NCBI GenBank assembly: GCA_016278325.1 | Contig: JADQCB010000004.1 | Location: 62,001-126,000, forward strand | From: Actibacterium sp. | GTDB taxonomy: Bacteria; Pseudomonadota; Alphaproteobacteria; Rhodobacterales; Rhodobacteraceae | Direction: 5' to 3' | Length of the DNA: 64,000 nt | In this document: in pieces, positions 44,280 to 53,624 of the stretch | Numbering within the stretch: position 1 is the first letter of the stretch | Layout: the number at the start of each line of letters is the position of its first letter | Notes under the pieces: generated by a model | Told to the model about the DNA's origin: nothing | The model's input: only the letters and a program-made list of their open reading frames with translations | Database searches by the model: none | Program-made: the position numbers and the translations under genes

Positions 44280-46165
44280 CGAAGTTCCTGTTTCTCATCG
44301 TTCGCAACCGCCTGGCCGCGGCGGGGGGCATCGTCTTGCTGCTTGTGGTGGTTCTGGCGCTGGTCACGCCGCTGCTGCCGCTGCAACCGCCGAACGTGAC
44401 CGATACGGCGGACCGCTTCCTCGGTCCGCTCGCGCCGGGGCATCTGCTTGGAACCGACCATCTGGGCCGGGACCTGTTGTCGCGGCTTCTGTGGGGGACG
44501 CGGCTGTCGCTGGCGGTCGGGTTCGCCGCGGCGGTGATCGCGGCGGTGATCGGCGCGGCGATCGGCATTGTCGCGGGCTATTTCGGCGGGCGGACCGACA
44601 ATGTCATCATGCGCGGTGTCGATATGCTGATGGCCTTTCCCTATATCCTTCTGGCCCTGGCGATCGTGGCCGCACTGGGCCCCGGCCTGATGAATGCGCT
44701 GATCGCGGTTGCGGCGGTCAACGTGCCGTTCTTCGCGCGCAACATCCGCGGGATCACCGTCGGCATTGCCAACAAGGAATTCGTGGAGGCGGCCAAGCTG
44801 GCCGGGATGGGGCATTGGCGCATCATCGGGCTGGAGATACTGCCCAATGTGCTGCCGGTGATCGTGATTGCCATGTCAACCACGATCGGCTGGATGATCC
44901 TTGAAACCGCCGGCCTGTCTTTCCTGGGTCTCGGCAGCCAGCCGCCCGTGGCCGATCTGGGCAGCATGCTGGGCGAGGCGCGCTCGGCGCTGATCACCAA
45001 CCCGCATACCTCGGTCGTGCCGGGCGTGATGATCCTGTTCATCGTCATGGGGATCAACCTGCTGGGCGACGGGGTGCGCGACGCGCTGGACCCGCGGTTG
45101 CGCTCGGGCGCGCTGACCCGGCCGATGGCGGCCACCACGGTTCGCCGCGAGAGCGTGCCCGAAGCGGCAACGGGTGAAAGCCTGCTGGCCGTGCGCGACC
45201 TCGAAACCCGGTTTCATGTCGGCAAGCGCATCTTCCGGGCGGTCAACAAGGTCAGCCTGACCGTGGCGCCGGGCGAATGCCTGGGCGTGATCGGCGAAAG
45301 CGGCTCGGGCAAGTCGGTGACCGCGCTGAGCGTCATGGGGCTTGTCGCGTCGCCTCCCGGTGTGATTACCGGCGGACGGGCGGATTACCGTGGCGCCGAC
45401 CTGGTCGGCATGCCCTATCGAAAGCTGCGCCGCCTGCGCGGCGACCGGATCGCGTATATCTTCCAGGATCCGCTTGCCACGCTTCATCCGCTTTATCGTG
45501 TCGGCGATCAGCTGGCCGAGGCGATCACGGTGCATCACGCGGTAGGCCGGGCCGAGGCACAGGCGCGGGCGGTCGAACTGCTGAATGACGTGCGCATTCC
45601 CAATGCCGAAAGCCGGGCGCGGGCCTATCCGCACGAATTGTCCGGTGGCATGCGTCAGCGCGTGGGTATCGCCATGGCCCTGGCCAACGCGCCGGACATC
45701 ATCATCGCCGATGAACCGACCACCGCACTGGACGTCACGGTGCAGGCGCAGATTCTGGCGCTGCTTGAAGATCTGCGGCGCGCGCGGGGCCTGGCCGTCG
45801 TGTTCATCACGCATGATTTCGGCGTGGTCGGCCAGCTGTGCGACCGGGTTTCGGTGATGTATGCCGGCCGCGTCGTCGAGGAAGGGCCGACCGATGCGGT
45901 GCTGGCCGCGCCGGCGCATCCCTATACCCGGCGGCTGATCGCCTGCGTGCCGGAACTGGGGCAGGGGCGGCGCAAGCTTCATTCGATCCCGGGATTGCCG
46001 CCGCCGGTGGACAACCTGCCCGAGGGATGTGCCTTTGCACCGCGCTGCGACAAGGCCCAAGACGCCTGTCGTCGGGGCGAGATTCCGCTCGACCCGACCG
46101 GGGCGCGCGCGGTGCGCTGTCTCTATCCGGAAGAAGACCTGTCGGTGCGGGGGGGCACTGGATGA
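44276..46165 (+). CDS. fused peptide-type ABC permease (DppC-like) and ATPase (DppD-like)
   Basis: A 629-residue natural fusion. Residues about 1-280 form a DppC-type permease ([27 protein letters not shown] loop [24 protein letters not shown]). After a short linker, residues about 300-629 form an OppD-type ATPase: Walker [10 protein letters not shown]-loop [12 protein letters not shown], signature LSGGMRQR, Walker B IIIADEPT and switch FITHDFG. The C-terminal Fe-S-type cysteine stretch [17 protein letters not shown] follows. No stop or frame break separates the parts. Such fusions are known but uncommon. The gene overlaps both neighbours by 4 bp. Confidence 0.93.
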   Translation: MTKFLFLIVRNRLAAAGGIVLLLVVVLALVTPLLPLQPPNVTDTADRFLGPLAPGHLLGTDHLGRDLLSRLLWGTRLSLAVGFAAAVIAAVIGAAIGIVAGYFGGRTDNVIMRGVDMLMAFPYILLALAIVAALGPGLMNALIAVAAVNVPFFARNIRGITVGIANKEFVEAAKLAGMGHWRIIGLEILPNVLPVIVIAMSTTIGWMILETAGLSFLGLGSQPPVADLGSMLGEARSALITNPHTSVVPGVMILFIVMGINLLGDGVRDALDPRLRSGALTRPMAATTVRRESVPEAATGESLLAVRDLETRFHVGKRIFRAVNKVSLTVAPGECLGVIGESGSGKSVTALSVMGLVASPPGVITGGRADYRGADLVGMPYRKLRRLRGDRIAYIFQDPLATLHPLYRVGDQLAEAITVHHAVGRAEAQARAVELLNDVRIPNAESRARAYPHELSGGMRQRVGIAMALANAPDIIIADEPTTALDVTVQAQILALLEDLRRARGLAVVFITHDFGVVGQLCDRVSVMYAGRVVEEGPTDAVLAAPAHPYTRRLIACVPELGQGRRKLHSIPGLPPPVDNLPEGCAFAPRCDKAQDACRRGEIPLDPTGARAVRCLYPEEDLSVRGGTG

Positions 46166-47121
46166 CGCTTGCGCTGAAACTGACCAATATTTCCAAGACG
46201 TTCCCGGTGGGAAAACCGTGGTTCGGCCCGCCCAGGGCGCTGGTGCGCGCGGTGCGCCCGATCGACCTGGACGTGCCGCAAGGGCAGACGCTGGGTATCG
46301 TCGGGGAATCGGGCTGCGGCAAGACCACGCTGGCGCGGATGCTGGTCGGCCTGCTGTCGCCCAGCACCGGCACGATCGAGATCGACGGCGCGGCGCTGGA
46401 CAATGCCGACCCGGCCGTTTTCGGCAAACGCATCCAGTATGTGTTCCAGGATCCGATCAGCAGCCTGAACCCGCGCAAGACGATCCGCCAGATCATCGAG
46501 GTTCCGCTGCGCCGGCTGCACCGGATGAACAAGGTCCAGCGCGGCGAGCGGATCAGCGAGATCTTCGCCGCCGTCAACCTGCGCGAAGAGTTTCTCGACC
46601 GCTATCCGCACGAATTCTCGGGCGGTCAGGCGCAGCGTATCGGCATTGCCCGCGCACTGGCGGCCGAGGCGCGCATCCTGATCCTGGATGAACCCGTCTC
46701 GGCGCTGGACGTGTCGGTTCAGGCGCAGGTTCTCAATCTTCTGGGCGATCTGAAGGCGAAATTCGGCCTGACCTATCTTTTCATCACGCATGATCTGGCC
46801 GTGGTCGAGGCGGTGAGCGATCGCATCGCGGTGCTCTATTTCGGCGCGCTGGTCGAACTTGGACGAGCCGAGACCATTTTCAATGCGCCGAAACATCCCT
46901 ATACCAGACTTCTGGCGTCGTCCGCCCCGGTCGTCGGTCGGCCGCTCACCGCGCCCGAGGGACGTGAGACCGAGCTGCCGGACCCGCTGAACCCGCCCCC
47001 GGGCTGCGCCTTTGCCGCGCGCTGCCCGCGTGCCACCGATCTGTGCCGGCGCGTGGAGCCTGCGCTGGAAGCCAAGGGAGAGGATCAGTTTGCCGCCTGC
47101 CACCACCCGCTTGACGCCTGA
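46162..47121 (+). CDS. peptide-type ABC transporter ATP-binding protein (OppF/DppF-like)
   Basis: A 319-residue ATPase, the second nucleotide-binding subunit. Walker A is GESGCGKTT, Q-loop YVFQDPISSLNPRKT, signature FSGGQAQRIGIARAL, Walker B ILILDEPVSALD and switch FITHDLA. The C-terminal oligopeptide-ATPase tail PPGCAFAARCPRATDLC is present. ATG 46162 overlaps the fusion gene stop. Its 3' end overlaps the proposed GntR start by 32 bp. Confidence 0.93.
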   Translation: MTLALKLTNISKTFPVGKPWFGPPRALVRAVRPIDLDVPQGQTLGIVGESGCGKTTLARMLVGLLSPSTGTIEIDGAALDNADPAVFGKRIQYVFQDPISSLNPRKTIRQIIEVPLRRLHRMNKVQRGERISEIFAAVNLREEFLDRYPHEFSGGQAQRIGIARALAAEARILILDEPVSALDVSVQAQVLNLLGDLKAKFGLTYLFITHDLAVVEAVSDRIAVLYFGALVELGRAETIFNAPKHPYTRLLASSAPVVGRPLTAPEGRETELPDPLNPPPGCAFAARCPRATDLCRRVEPALEAKGEDQFAACHHPLDA

Positions 47122-47866
47122 GCCGGGCACACGCCAGAGCCGCCCCATGCAGGTCGCCGAGGCGATCAAGGCCTGGGTGATGGAACAGGGTCTGAAAAGC
47201 GGCGACCGGCTGCCGGGCGAGGCCGAGATGATCGAACGGTTCGGCATGGCCAAGAGCACGATCCGCGAGGCGACCCGCATACTCGAGGCGCAGGGCCTGG
47301 TGCGGACCCGGACGGGGCCGGGTGGCGGCACCTTCCTGCACGAGATGTCGCCGGCGCGGGCGCAGGCGCTGTTGTCGAATTTCTTCTATTTCCGGGATCT
47401 GACCATCGACGATATCTACCAGGTGCGGCAATTGCTGGAACCGGAAATGGCCGCGTCGCTTGCCGGGAAATTGTCCGAGCATGACCTGACGCGCCTGGAA
47501 TGCGCGATGGCGGATTATGGCGAACCGGCCAGCTCGCCCGAGCAAGAGCGCGCGCAGCATGTTTCCTCGCTGCGGTTCCACGCGCTTCTGGCCGAGATGT
47601 CGAACAACCCGCTGATGGGCTTCCTGATCGGGTTCATCGCCAATACGCTGAGCGATCTGACGGTCTATCGAAGGCTCTACGATCCGCCGAACCATGAGCT
47701 TTGGGCGCGCGGAATCGCCTATCAGCGGCAACTTCTGGCCGCCTTGCGTTCGGGCGATGCGGCTGCGGCCCGCCGGATCGCGGGCGAGCACATGAAAACG
47801 GCACATGCGCTGATGGTCCGCCAGCAGGCCGAGGTACAGCGCCGTTTTCTGAAAACGCCACAATAA
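47090..47866 (+). CDS. GntR-family transcriptional regulator, FadR subfamily
   Basis: A repressor-type regulator of about 258 residues. The winged HTH is about residues 20-85 (MQVAEAIKAWVMEQGLKSGDRLPGE to GLVRTRTGPGGGTFL) and is followed by an all-helical FCD ligand domain (DDIYQVRQLLEPEMAASLAG to SLRFHALLAEMSNNPLMGF). TTG 47090 has GGGAGAGG 6 bases upstream and overlaps the ATPase gene. ATG 47147 (239 residues) has no visible ribosome site and would cut the N-terminal extension. It is the last gene of the operon and probably binds the TTATCATGATAA-like sites near 41.6 kb, with the imported compound or a product as ligand. Confidence 0.85.
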   Translation: MPPATTRLTPEPGTRQSRPMQVAEAIKAWVMEQGLKSGDRLPGEAEMIERFGMAKSTIREATRILEAQGLVRTRTGPGGGTFLHEMSPARAQALLSNFFYFRDLTIDDIYQVRQLLEPEMAASLAGKLSEHDLTRLECAMADYGEPASSPEQERAQHVSSLRFHALLAEMSNNPLMGFLIGFIANTLSDLTVYRRLYDPPNHELWARGIAYQRQLLAALRSGDAAAARRIAGEHMKTAHALMVRQQAEVQRRFLKTPQ

Positions 47867-47875
47867 CCCCTTTTC

Positions 47876-47895
47876 ATATTCTTAAACGTGAATAT
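47876..47895. promoter_or_regulatory. A+T-rich dyad after the GntR gene
   Basis: ATATTC (47876-47881) and GAATAT (47890-47895) are exact inverted arms 8 bases apart, 10 bases after the GntR stop. It may be a promoter or operator of the downstream efflux genes. No close copy of TTATCATGATAA is present here. Confidence 0.3.
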
Positions 47896-47898
47896 ATA

Positions 47899-47921
47899 GG
47901 CCGCCAATGTGACCGGCGGCC
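47899..47921 (+). terminator. GC hairpin after the ABC operon
   Basis: GGCCGCC (47899-47905) pairs with GGCGGCC (47915-47921) around 9 bases. It lies 32 bases after the GntR stop. A TTGACA at 47926 follows without a good -10 element, so the boundary between ABC and efflux units is probably here. Confidence 0.4.
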
Positions 47922-48001
47922 ACCGTTGACATGCGTCATACAGGGCCGCGCCAGATGCCCGTACATAATGGGCCGAATCCTGATCCGAGCGCGAGGTGAC
48001 C

Positions 48002-48976
48002 ATGCTCCGAACTCTTGTGATACTGCTGGCCGGGGCCCTTGCCGGCACGACGGCAGATGCCGAGGTGCTGGAATTGCAGCCCGTTCCGGTGACCGAATGG
48101 AAACCCGTCTATGGCGAGGTGGAACCGCAGGACCTGATCCCGGCGCGCACCCGGATCGGCGGCACCCTGGTGGAGCTGAGCGTCAGCGCCGGCGACACGG
48201 TTCAGGCGGGGGCACGGATCGCCCGCGTCGAGGATGACAAGCTGCTGTTCCGGCTGGATGCGATCGACGCGCAGCTGGGTGCGCTGCGCGCCCAGTTGCA
48301 GACCGCCCGCACCGAACTGGCGCGCGGCCAGTCGCTCAGCGAACGCGGGGTCATCACCCAGCAGCGGCTGGACCAGTTGCAATCCAGCGTCGATGTGCTG
48401 GAAAACCGGATCAAGAGCGCCGAGGCCGAGCGTCTGGGCGTGCAACAGCAGGTGACCGAGGGCAATGTCCTGTCGCCTGTCGAGGGGGTCGTCCTGTCGG
48501 TGCCGGTGGCGCAGGGATCTGTCGTCACCCCGGGCGAAACCGTGGCACAGATCGCCGGCGGCGGGGTTTTCCTGCGCCTTGCGCTGCCCGAGCGGCATGC
48601 GCCCAACCTGACCGTGGGCGAAGATATCGAGATCGGCACCGGCGCCGGCGGACGCACCGGCACGCTGGTCAAGGTCTATCCCCGGATCGAGGGGGGCCGG
48701 GTGCTGGCCGATGTCGAGGTCGAGGGCCTGAACGACCGGTTCATCGGGCGCCGGGTTCCGGTGCGTCTGCCGGTTGCCAGGCGTCCCGCGCTTCTGGTTC
48801 CGAAAACGGCCGTCGAGATTCGCGCGGGGCTGGATTTCGTGACCGTGCAGTCCGATGGCGAGCAGCAGGAGCGTGTCGTGGTTCCCGGCGAGGTCGTCAT
48901 GCGCGACGGCACGCCCTGGGTCGAGATCCTGTCGGGCCTGTCGGCGGGCGATATGGTGGTGATCGCAGATGAGTGA
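48002..48976 (+). CDS. RND efflux periplasmic adaptor subunit
   Basis: A 324-residue membrane-fusion protein. A signal segment (MLRTLVILLAGALAGTTADA) is followed by a split lipoyl domain (RTRIGGTLVELSVSAGDTVQAG and SPVEGVVLSVPVAQGSVVTPGE) around a coiled-coil hairpin (about 85-155, LDAIDAQLGALRAQLQTARTELARGQ). A beta-barrel and membrane-proximal domain follow. GTG 47996 is in frame, but ATG 48002 with GAGG 5 bases upstream is favoured. It overlaps the pump gene by 8 bp. No outer-membrane channel gene is adjacent. Confidence 0.9.
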   Translation: MLRTLVILLAGALAGTTADAEVLELQPVPVTEWKPVYGEVEPQDLIPARTRIGGTLVELSVSAGDTVQAGARIARVEDDKLLFRLDAIDAQLGALRAQLQTARTELARGQSLSERGVITQQRLDQLQSSVDVLENRIKSAEAERLGVQQQVTEGNVLSPVEGVVLSVPVAQGSVVTPGETVAQIAGGGVFLRLALPERHAPNLTVGEDIEIGTGAGGRTGTLVKVYPRIEGGRVLADVEVEGLNDRFIGRRVPVRLPVARRPALLVPKTAVEIRAGLDFVTVQSDGEQQERVVVPGEVVMRDGTPWVEILSGLSAGDMVVIADE

Positions 48977-51900
48977 ATTCGATTCCGAAAACACGCGGCC
49001 TGGGCTGGCCGGCCGTCTGACCCGTGCCTTCATCGCCTCGCCGCTGACGCCGCTTTTCCTGATGGCGTCGCTGGCTGTCGGCCTGATCGCGCTGGTCTCG
49101 TTGCCGCGCGAGGAAGAGCCGCAGATCTCGGTTCCGCTGGTCGACATCCATGTGCAGGCCCCGGGCCTGAAGGCCGAGGATGCGGTCAAGCTGGTGACCG
49201 AGCCGCTGGAAACCATCGTCAAGGGAATCGACAAGGTCGAGCATGTCTATTCGCGGACCCAGGACGACCAGGTGATGGTGACCGCGCGTTTCGAGGTCGG
49301 CCTGTCGTCCGACACCGCGATTCTGCGGGTCCGCGACGAGATCCTCTCGAATCTCGACCGCATTCCCAAGGGGATCCCCGAGCCGATGGTCGTGGGCCGC
49401 GGCATCAATGACGTGGCCATCGTGTCGCTGACCTTCGCACCGGCCGAGGGCGTCACCGGCGTCACGGCGGCCGACCTGACCCGCGTCGCGCGCGAGGTGA
49501 AGGTCGAGCTGGCCAAGATCGAGGATGTCGGCCTGAGCTATCTGGTGGGCGAGACGATCCATGCCCTGCGTATCGCGCCCGACCCGGCGAAACTGGCGCT
49601 CTACGGCGTCACGCTGCAACAGCTTTCCGCCAAGATCGAGGGGGCGAACACTGCCGCGCCGGCCGGCCTTGTGCGCGATCAGGGCCAGCAGATCGGCCTG
49701 ATTCTCGGCCGGACGCTGAAAACGCCTGAAGAAATCGGCAACCTGGAGGTCACCACGCGCGACGGGCGCACGGTCTATGTGCGTGACCTGGCCGAGGTGG
49801 CTTTCGTCAGCGACTTGAACGAAAATCATGTCGCATCGCTGCGACGCATGGACGGTTCCGAGGTGACACGCGCCCCGGCGGTGACATTGGCGCTGGCCAA
49901 GCGGGCCGGGGCCAATGCCGTGACCGTGGCCGAGAAGATCCTGCACCGGACGCATGAGATGGAAGGCCGGATCATCCCCGATTCCATCGCCGTCGAGGTG
50001 ACCCGCGATTATGGCGAAACCGCCAATGAGAAAGCCAACGAACTGTTGTTCCACCTCGGGCTGGCGACGATTTCCATCGTGGCGCTGGTGCTGGTGGCGA
50101 TCGGCTGGCGCGAGGCGGTGGTCGTGGCCATCGTCATCCCGGTGACGATCCTTCTGACGCTCTTTGCCGCCTATGTGATGGGCTATACGCTGAACCGGGT
50201 GTCGCTTTTCGCGCTGATCTTCTCGATCGGCATCCTGGTGGACGATGCCATCGTGGTGATCGAGAATATCGCGCGGCACTGGGCGATGAAGGACGACCGA
50301 TCGCGTATGAAGGCGGCCGTCGATGCGGTGGCCGAGGTCGGCAACCCGACCATCGTGGCCACGCTTACCGTGGTGGTGGCGCTGTTGCCGATGCTGTTCG
50401 TTTCGGGCCTCATGGGCCCTTACATGAGCCCGATTCCGGCGGTGGCCTCGGCGGCGATGATCTTTTCCTTTTTCGTGGCCGTGATCATCACGCCCTGGCT
50501 GATGATGAAGGTCGCCGGGCGCAAGGCGATGTCGCATCACCGGGGCGAGGATACCTATGGCGGGCAGACCTATTTCAGCCCGCTGGGCCGGTTCTATGCC
50601 GCCGTCGCGCGCCCGATCCTGAAGCGAAAGTCGGTTTCGGCCCTGTTCCTGGTGGTGGTGGCCGCGCTGTCCTTCGGCTCGCTCGGGGCGCTCTATACCA
50701 GGGACGTGACTGTCAAGCTGCTGCCCTTCGACAACAAGTCCGAGCTTGCGATCGTGATCGACCTGCCCGAGGGGGCCTCGGTCGAGGCCGCCGATGCGGT
50801 CGCCCAGCAGGCCGCGCGCGTGGCGATGGACCTGCCCGAGGTGCGTTCGGCCCAGACCTATGCCGGCACCGCGGCGCCGTTCAACTTCAACGGGCTGGTG
50901 CGGCATTACTTCCTGCGCCAGACGCCCGAACTGGGCGAGGTGCAGGTCAATCTCGCGCCCAAGGCCGCGCGCGACCGCACGAGCCATGCCATTGCCCTGG
51001 AATTGCGGCAGATGCTGCGCGATCAGGTCGAGGCCCCGGAAGGCGCCAACATCAAGGTCGTCGAACCGCCGCCGGGCCCGCCGGTGATCGCCACCCTGCT
51101 GGCCGAGATCTATGGCCCCGACGCCGAAACCCGGCGCGAGGTGGCGCGGCGCGTGCGTCAGGCCTATGAGGCGGTGCCCTTCATCGTCGATGTCGATGAC
51201 AGTTTCGGAACCCGCCCGCGACGGCTGCGGGCCGAACTCAGCCCCTCGGACCTGAACTTTTACCGCGTGCAGGAGGCTGACGCGCTGCGGACCCTGCAAT
51301 TGCTGAATGGCGAGACGACGGTCGGCTATTCGCATCGTGCCGAAGGCAGAATGCCAATCCCGATCGTGGTCGCCCGGGACAAGTCTGACCGGGTGATCGA
51401 CGAACGCGCGCTGTCCACGCCGGTGCCAGCCAACGCCCTGCCCGGCGGGCGCGGCGTGGTCGAGCTTGGCGACGTGGTCACGATCACCGAGGAACGTGCC
51501 AGTTTTCCGATCTTCCGGCATAATGGTCGCTATGCGGAAATGGTCACGGGAGAGCTGGCCGGCGATTTCGAAGCGCCGCTCTACGGCATGATGGCGGTGC
51601 AGGAAAAGCTGGACGCGATGGAGTGGACCGATTTGCCCAAACCGCAGATCCGCCTGCACGGGCAACCGCTCAGCGAGGCCGAAACGACCCTTCTGTGGGA
51701 CGGGGAATGGGAAGTGACCTGGGTCACTTTCCGCGACATGGGCGCGGCCTTCGGTGTCGCGCTGCTGGGCATCTACATCCTGGTGGTTGCCCAGTTCGGC
51801 AGTTTCCGGGTTCCGCTGGTGGTGCTGACGCCGGTGCCGCTGACCTTCCTGGGGATCATGCTGGGGCATTGGCTGTTCAGCGCGCCGTTCTCGGCCACGT

Positions 51901-52199
51901 CGATGATCGGCTTCATCGCGCTGGCCGGGATCATCGTGCGCAACTCGATCCTGCTGGTGGATTTCATCCGCCACGCCGACCCCGCGGGCCGCGTGAGCGT
52001 CGAAACGCTGATCGAGGCCGGCGCAACCCGGTTCAAGCCGATCCTGCTGACCGCGATCGCGGCAATGATCGGTGCCGTGGTGATCCTGGCCGACCCGATC
52101 TTCCAGGGATTGGCGATCTCGCTGCTGTTCGGGCTGGCATCCTCGACGGCGCTGACGGTGCTGGTGATCCCGGCAATCTATCGGCTGTTCAAGACCTGA
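48969..52199 (+). CDS. RND efflux transporter permease
   Basis: A 1076-residue inner-membrane proton-driven pump with the AcrB/MdtB layout: a helix at about 28-47, a first periplasmic domain, six helices, a second periplasmic domain, and six final helices. The proton-relay aspartates are in TM4 (SIGILVDDAIVVIEN). Family blocks EEEPQISVP and QEIM-type loops are visible at the N-terminus. It overlaps the adaptor gene by 8 bp, so the two form an operon. Substrates are unknown. Confidence 0.95.
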   Translation: MSEFDSENTRPGLAGRLTRAFIASPLTPLFLMASLAVGLIALVSLPREEEPQISVPLVDIHVQAPGLKAEDAVKLVTEPLETIVKGIDKVEHVYSRTQDDQVMVTARFEVGLSSDTAILRVRDEILSNLDRIPKGIPEPMVVGRGINDVAIVSLTFAPAEGVTGVTAADLTRVAREVKVELAKIEDVGLSYLVGETIHALRIAPDPAKLALYGVTLQQLSAKIEGANTAAPAGLVRDQGQQIGLILGRTLKTPEEIGNLEVTTRDGRTVYVRDLAEVAFVSDLNENHVASLRRMDGSEVTRAPAVTLALAKRAGANAVTVAEKILHRTHEMEGRIIPDSIAVEVTRDYGETANEKANELLFHLGLATISIVALVLVAIGWREAVVVAIVIPVTILLTLFAAYVMGYTLNRVSLFALIFSIGILVDDAIVVIENIARHWAMKDDRSRMKAAVDAVAEVGNPTIVATLTVVVALLPMLFVSGLMGPYMSPIPAVASAAMIFSFFVAVIITPWLMMKVAGRKAMSHHRGEDTYGGQTYFSPLGRFYAAVARPILKRKSVSALFLVVVAALSFGSLGALYTRDVTVKLLPFDNKSELAIVIDLPEGASVEAADAVAQQAARVAMDLPEVRSAQTYAGTAAPFNFNGLVRHYFLRQTPELGEVQVNLAPKAARDRTSHAIALELRQMLRDQVEAPEGANIKVVEPPPGPPVIATLLAEIYGPDAETRREVARRVRQAYEAVPFIVDVDDSFGTRPRRLRAELSPSDLNFYRVQEADALRTLQLLNGETTVGYSHRAEGRMPIPIVVARDKSDRVIDERALSTPVPANALPGGRGVVELGDVVTITEERASFPIFRHNGRYAEMVTGELAGDFEAPLYGMMAVQEKLDAMEWTDLPKPQIRLHGQPLSEAETTLLWDGEWEVTWVTFRDMGAAFGVALLGIYILVVAQFGSFRVPLVVLTPVPLTFLGIMLGHWLFSAPFSATSMIGFIALAGIIVRNSILLVDFIRHADPAGRVSVETLIEAGATRFKPILLTAIAAMIGAVVILADPIFQGLAISLLFGLASSTALTVLVIPAIYRLFKT

Positions 52200-52294
52200 G
52201 CGCGATCATGTCACCGTCCGGACCTGTCCGGGCGGTGGCCTCCGCCGGGGTCGCCGTGACGTTGCCCGGCGCTTTCACAGGGCGTGCCGGTCAG

Positions 52295-53452
52295 TCAGGC
52301 GCGCGCATCCATCGCGGCGACGAACCGTTCGAACAGGTAATAGCTGTCCTGCGGGCCGGGGCTGGCCTCGGGGTGATATTGCACGGAAAACACCGGCGCA
52401 TCGGTCATGCGGATACCGCAATTCGATCCGTCGAAGAGCGAGACATGAGTCTCCTTCACGCCCTGGGGCAGGGACTGGCTGTCCACGGTGAAACCGTGGT
52501 TCATGCTGGTAATCTCGACCTTGCCCGTTTCCATGTCCTTCACCGGGTGGTTGGCGCCGTGGTGGCCGTGATTCATCTTGATGGTGCGCGCGCCCAGGGC
52601 ACGGGCCAGCATCTGGTGGCCAAGGCAGATACCGAAGATCGGCAGGCCGCGATCCAGCACCTTTCGGATCATCGGCACGGCGTAATCGCCGGTCGCCGCG
52701 GGATCGCCCGGACCGTTCGACAGGAACAGCCCCTCGGGCGCCAGGGCCAGCACGTCCTCGGCCGTTGCGGTGGCGGGCAGAACCGTCACATCGCAGCCCG
52801 CCGAGGCGAGGCAGCGCAGGATGTTGCGTTTGGCGCCATAGTCGATCGCCACCACCTTGCGGCCCGGCTCGGTCCGCCTGGTATAGCCCTCGGGCCAGGC
52901 CCACCGCATTTCGTCCCAGCGATAGGATTGCGCGCAGGTCACCTTGCGGGCCAGGTCCAGCCCTTCAAGCCCCGAAAAGGCGCGTGCCCTGGTGACCAGC
53001 GCCTCGATGTCGAAATTGCCCTCGGGATCATGGGCCAGCGCCACATGCGGCGCCCCCTGCTGGCGGATCGCGCGGGTCAGGCGGCGGGTATCGACGCCGC
53101 CGATCCCGATCCGGCCGCGCCGCGCCAGCCAGTCCACCAGCGGTTCCGCCGCGCGCCAGTTGCTGGGCTGCGTCGGGTCCCATTTCACCACCATGCCGTC
53201 GGCCACCGGATCGGCGGTTTCGTCATCCTCGGGGTTGACGCCGACATTGCCCACATGCGGGAAGGTGAAGGTCACGATCTGCCCGGCATAGGACGGATCG
53301 GTCATGATTTCCTGATACCCGGTCATCGCCGTGTTGAAGCAGAGCTCGGCCACGGCTTCCCCGGTCGCGCCAAAGCCCTTCCCGTAAAATACGGTGCCGT
53401 CGGCGAGGGTCAGGCAGGCGGTCGGACGGGGTGCGGTGCTGGCGGTGGGCAT
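52295..53452 (-). CDS. carA: carbamoyl-phosphate synthase small subunit
   Basis: A 385-residue glutaminase subunit that supplies ammonia to CarB for carbamoyl phosphate, feeding arginine and pyrimidine synthesis. The N-terminal CPSase domain has ELCFNTAMTGYQEIMTDPSYAGQ. The class I amidotransferase has the nucleophile in GICLGHQ and the His/Glu pair in YHPEASPGP. A TTG at 53464 is in frame, but ATG 53452 has GGAG 6 bases upstream. carB is not in the window. It diverges from the YqeY gene. Confidence 0.96.
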   Translation of the reverse strand: MPTASTAPRPTACLTLADGTVFYGKGFGATGEAVAELCFNTAMTGYQEIMTDPSYAGQIVTFTFPHVGNVGVNPEDDETADPVADGMVVKWDPTQPSNWRAAEPLVDWLARRGRIGIGGVDTRRLTRAIRQQGAPHVALAHDPEGNFDIEALVTRARAFSGLEGLDLARKVTCAQSYRWDEMRWAWPEGYTRRTEPGRKVVAIDYGAKRNILRCLASAGCDVTVLPATATAEDVLALAPEGLFLSNGPGDPAATGDYAVPMIRKVLDRGLPIFGICLGHQMLARALGARTIKMNHGHHGANHPVKDMETGKVEITSMNHGFTVDSQSLPQGVKETHVSLFDGSNCGIRMTDAPVFSVQYHPEASPGPQDSYYLFERFVAAMDARA

Positions 53453-53624
53453 GGCTGGCTCCAAGGCTCAAATCGGCGCGAACCTATGCCTTGCCAGCGA
53501 AAGGTGCAAGCGCCAACCGGCGTGGAAATCCCCGCTGCGCAAGAGGGGGGCGGCGCCGATGGTTGCACGCGACGCTTGCAGCGACTATTTTCCGGGGCTT
53601 GGACATTGTGGGATCTTGATCGAC

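Noticed and set aside
47926-47931. TTGACA as a promoter -35 for the efflux genes
   Set aside because: No acceptable -10 hexamer occurs 15-19 bases downstream, so it is not listed as a promoter.
48897-51974. 1025-codon minus frame across the RND pump gene
   Set aside because: Composition is His/Arg/Gln-rich without motifs; the plus strand encodes a clear RND permease.
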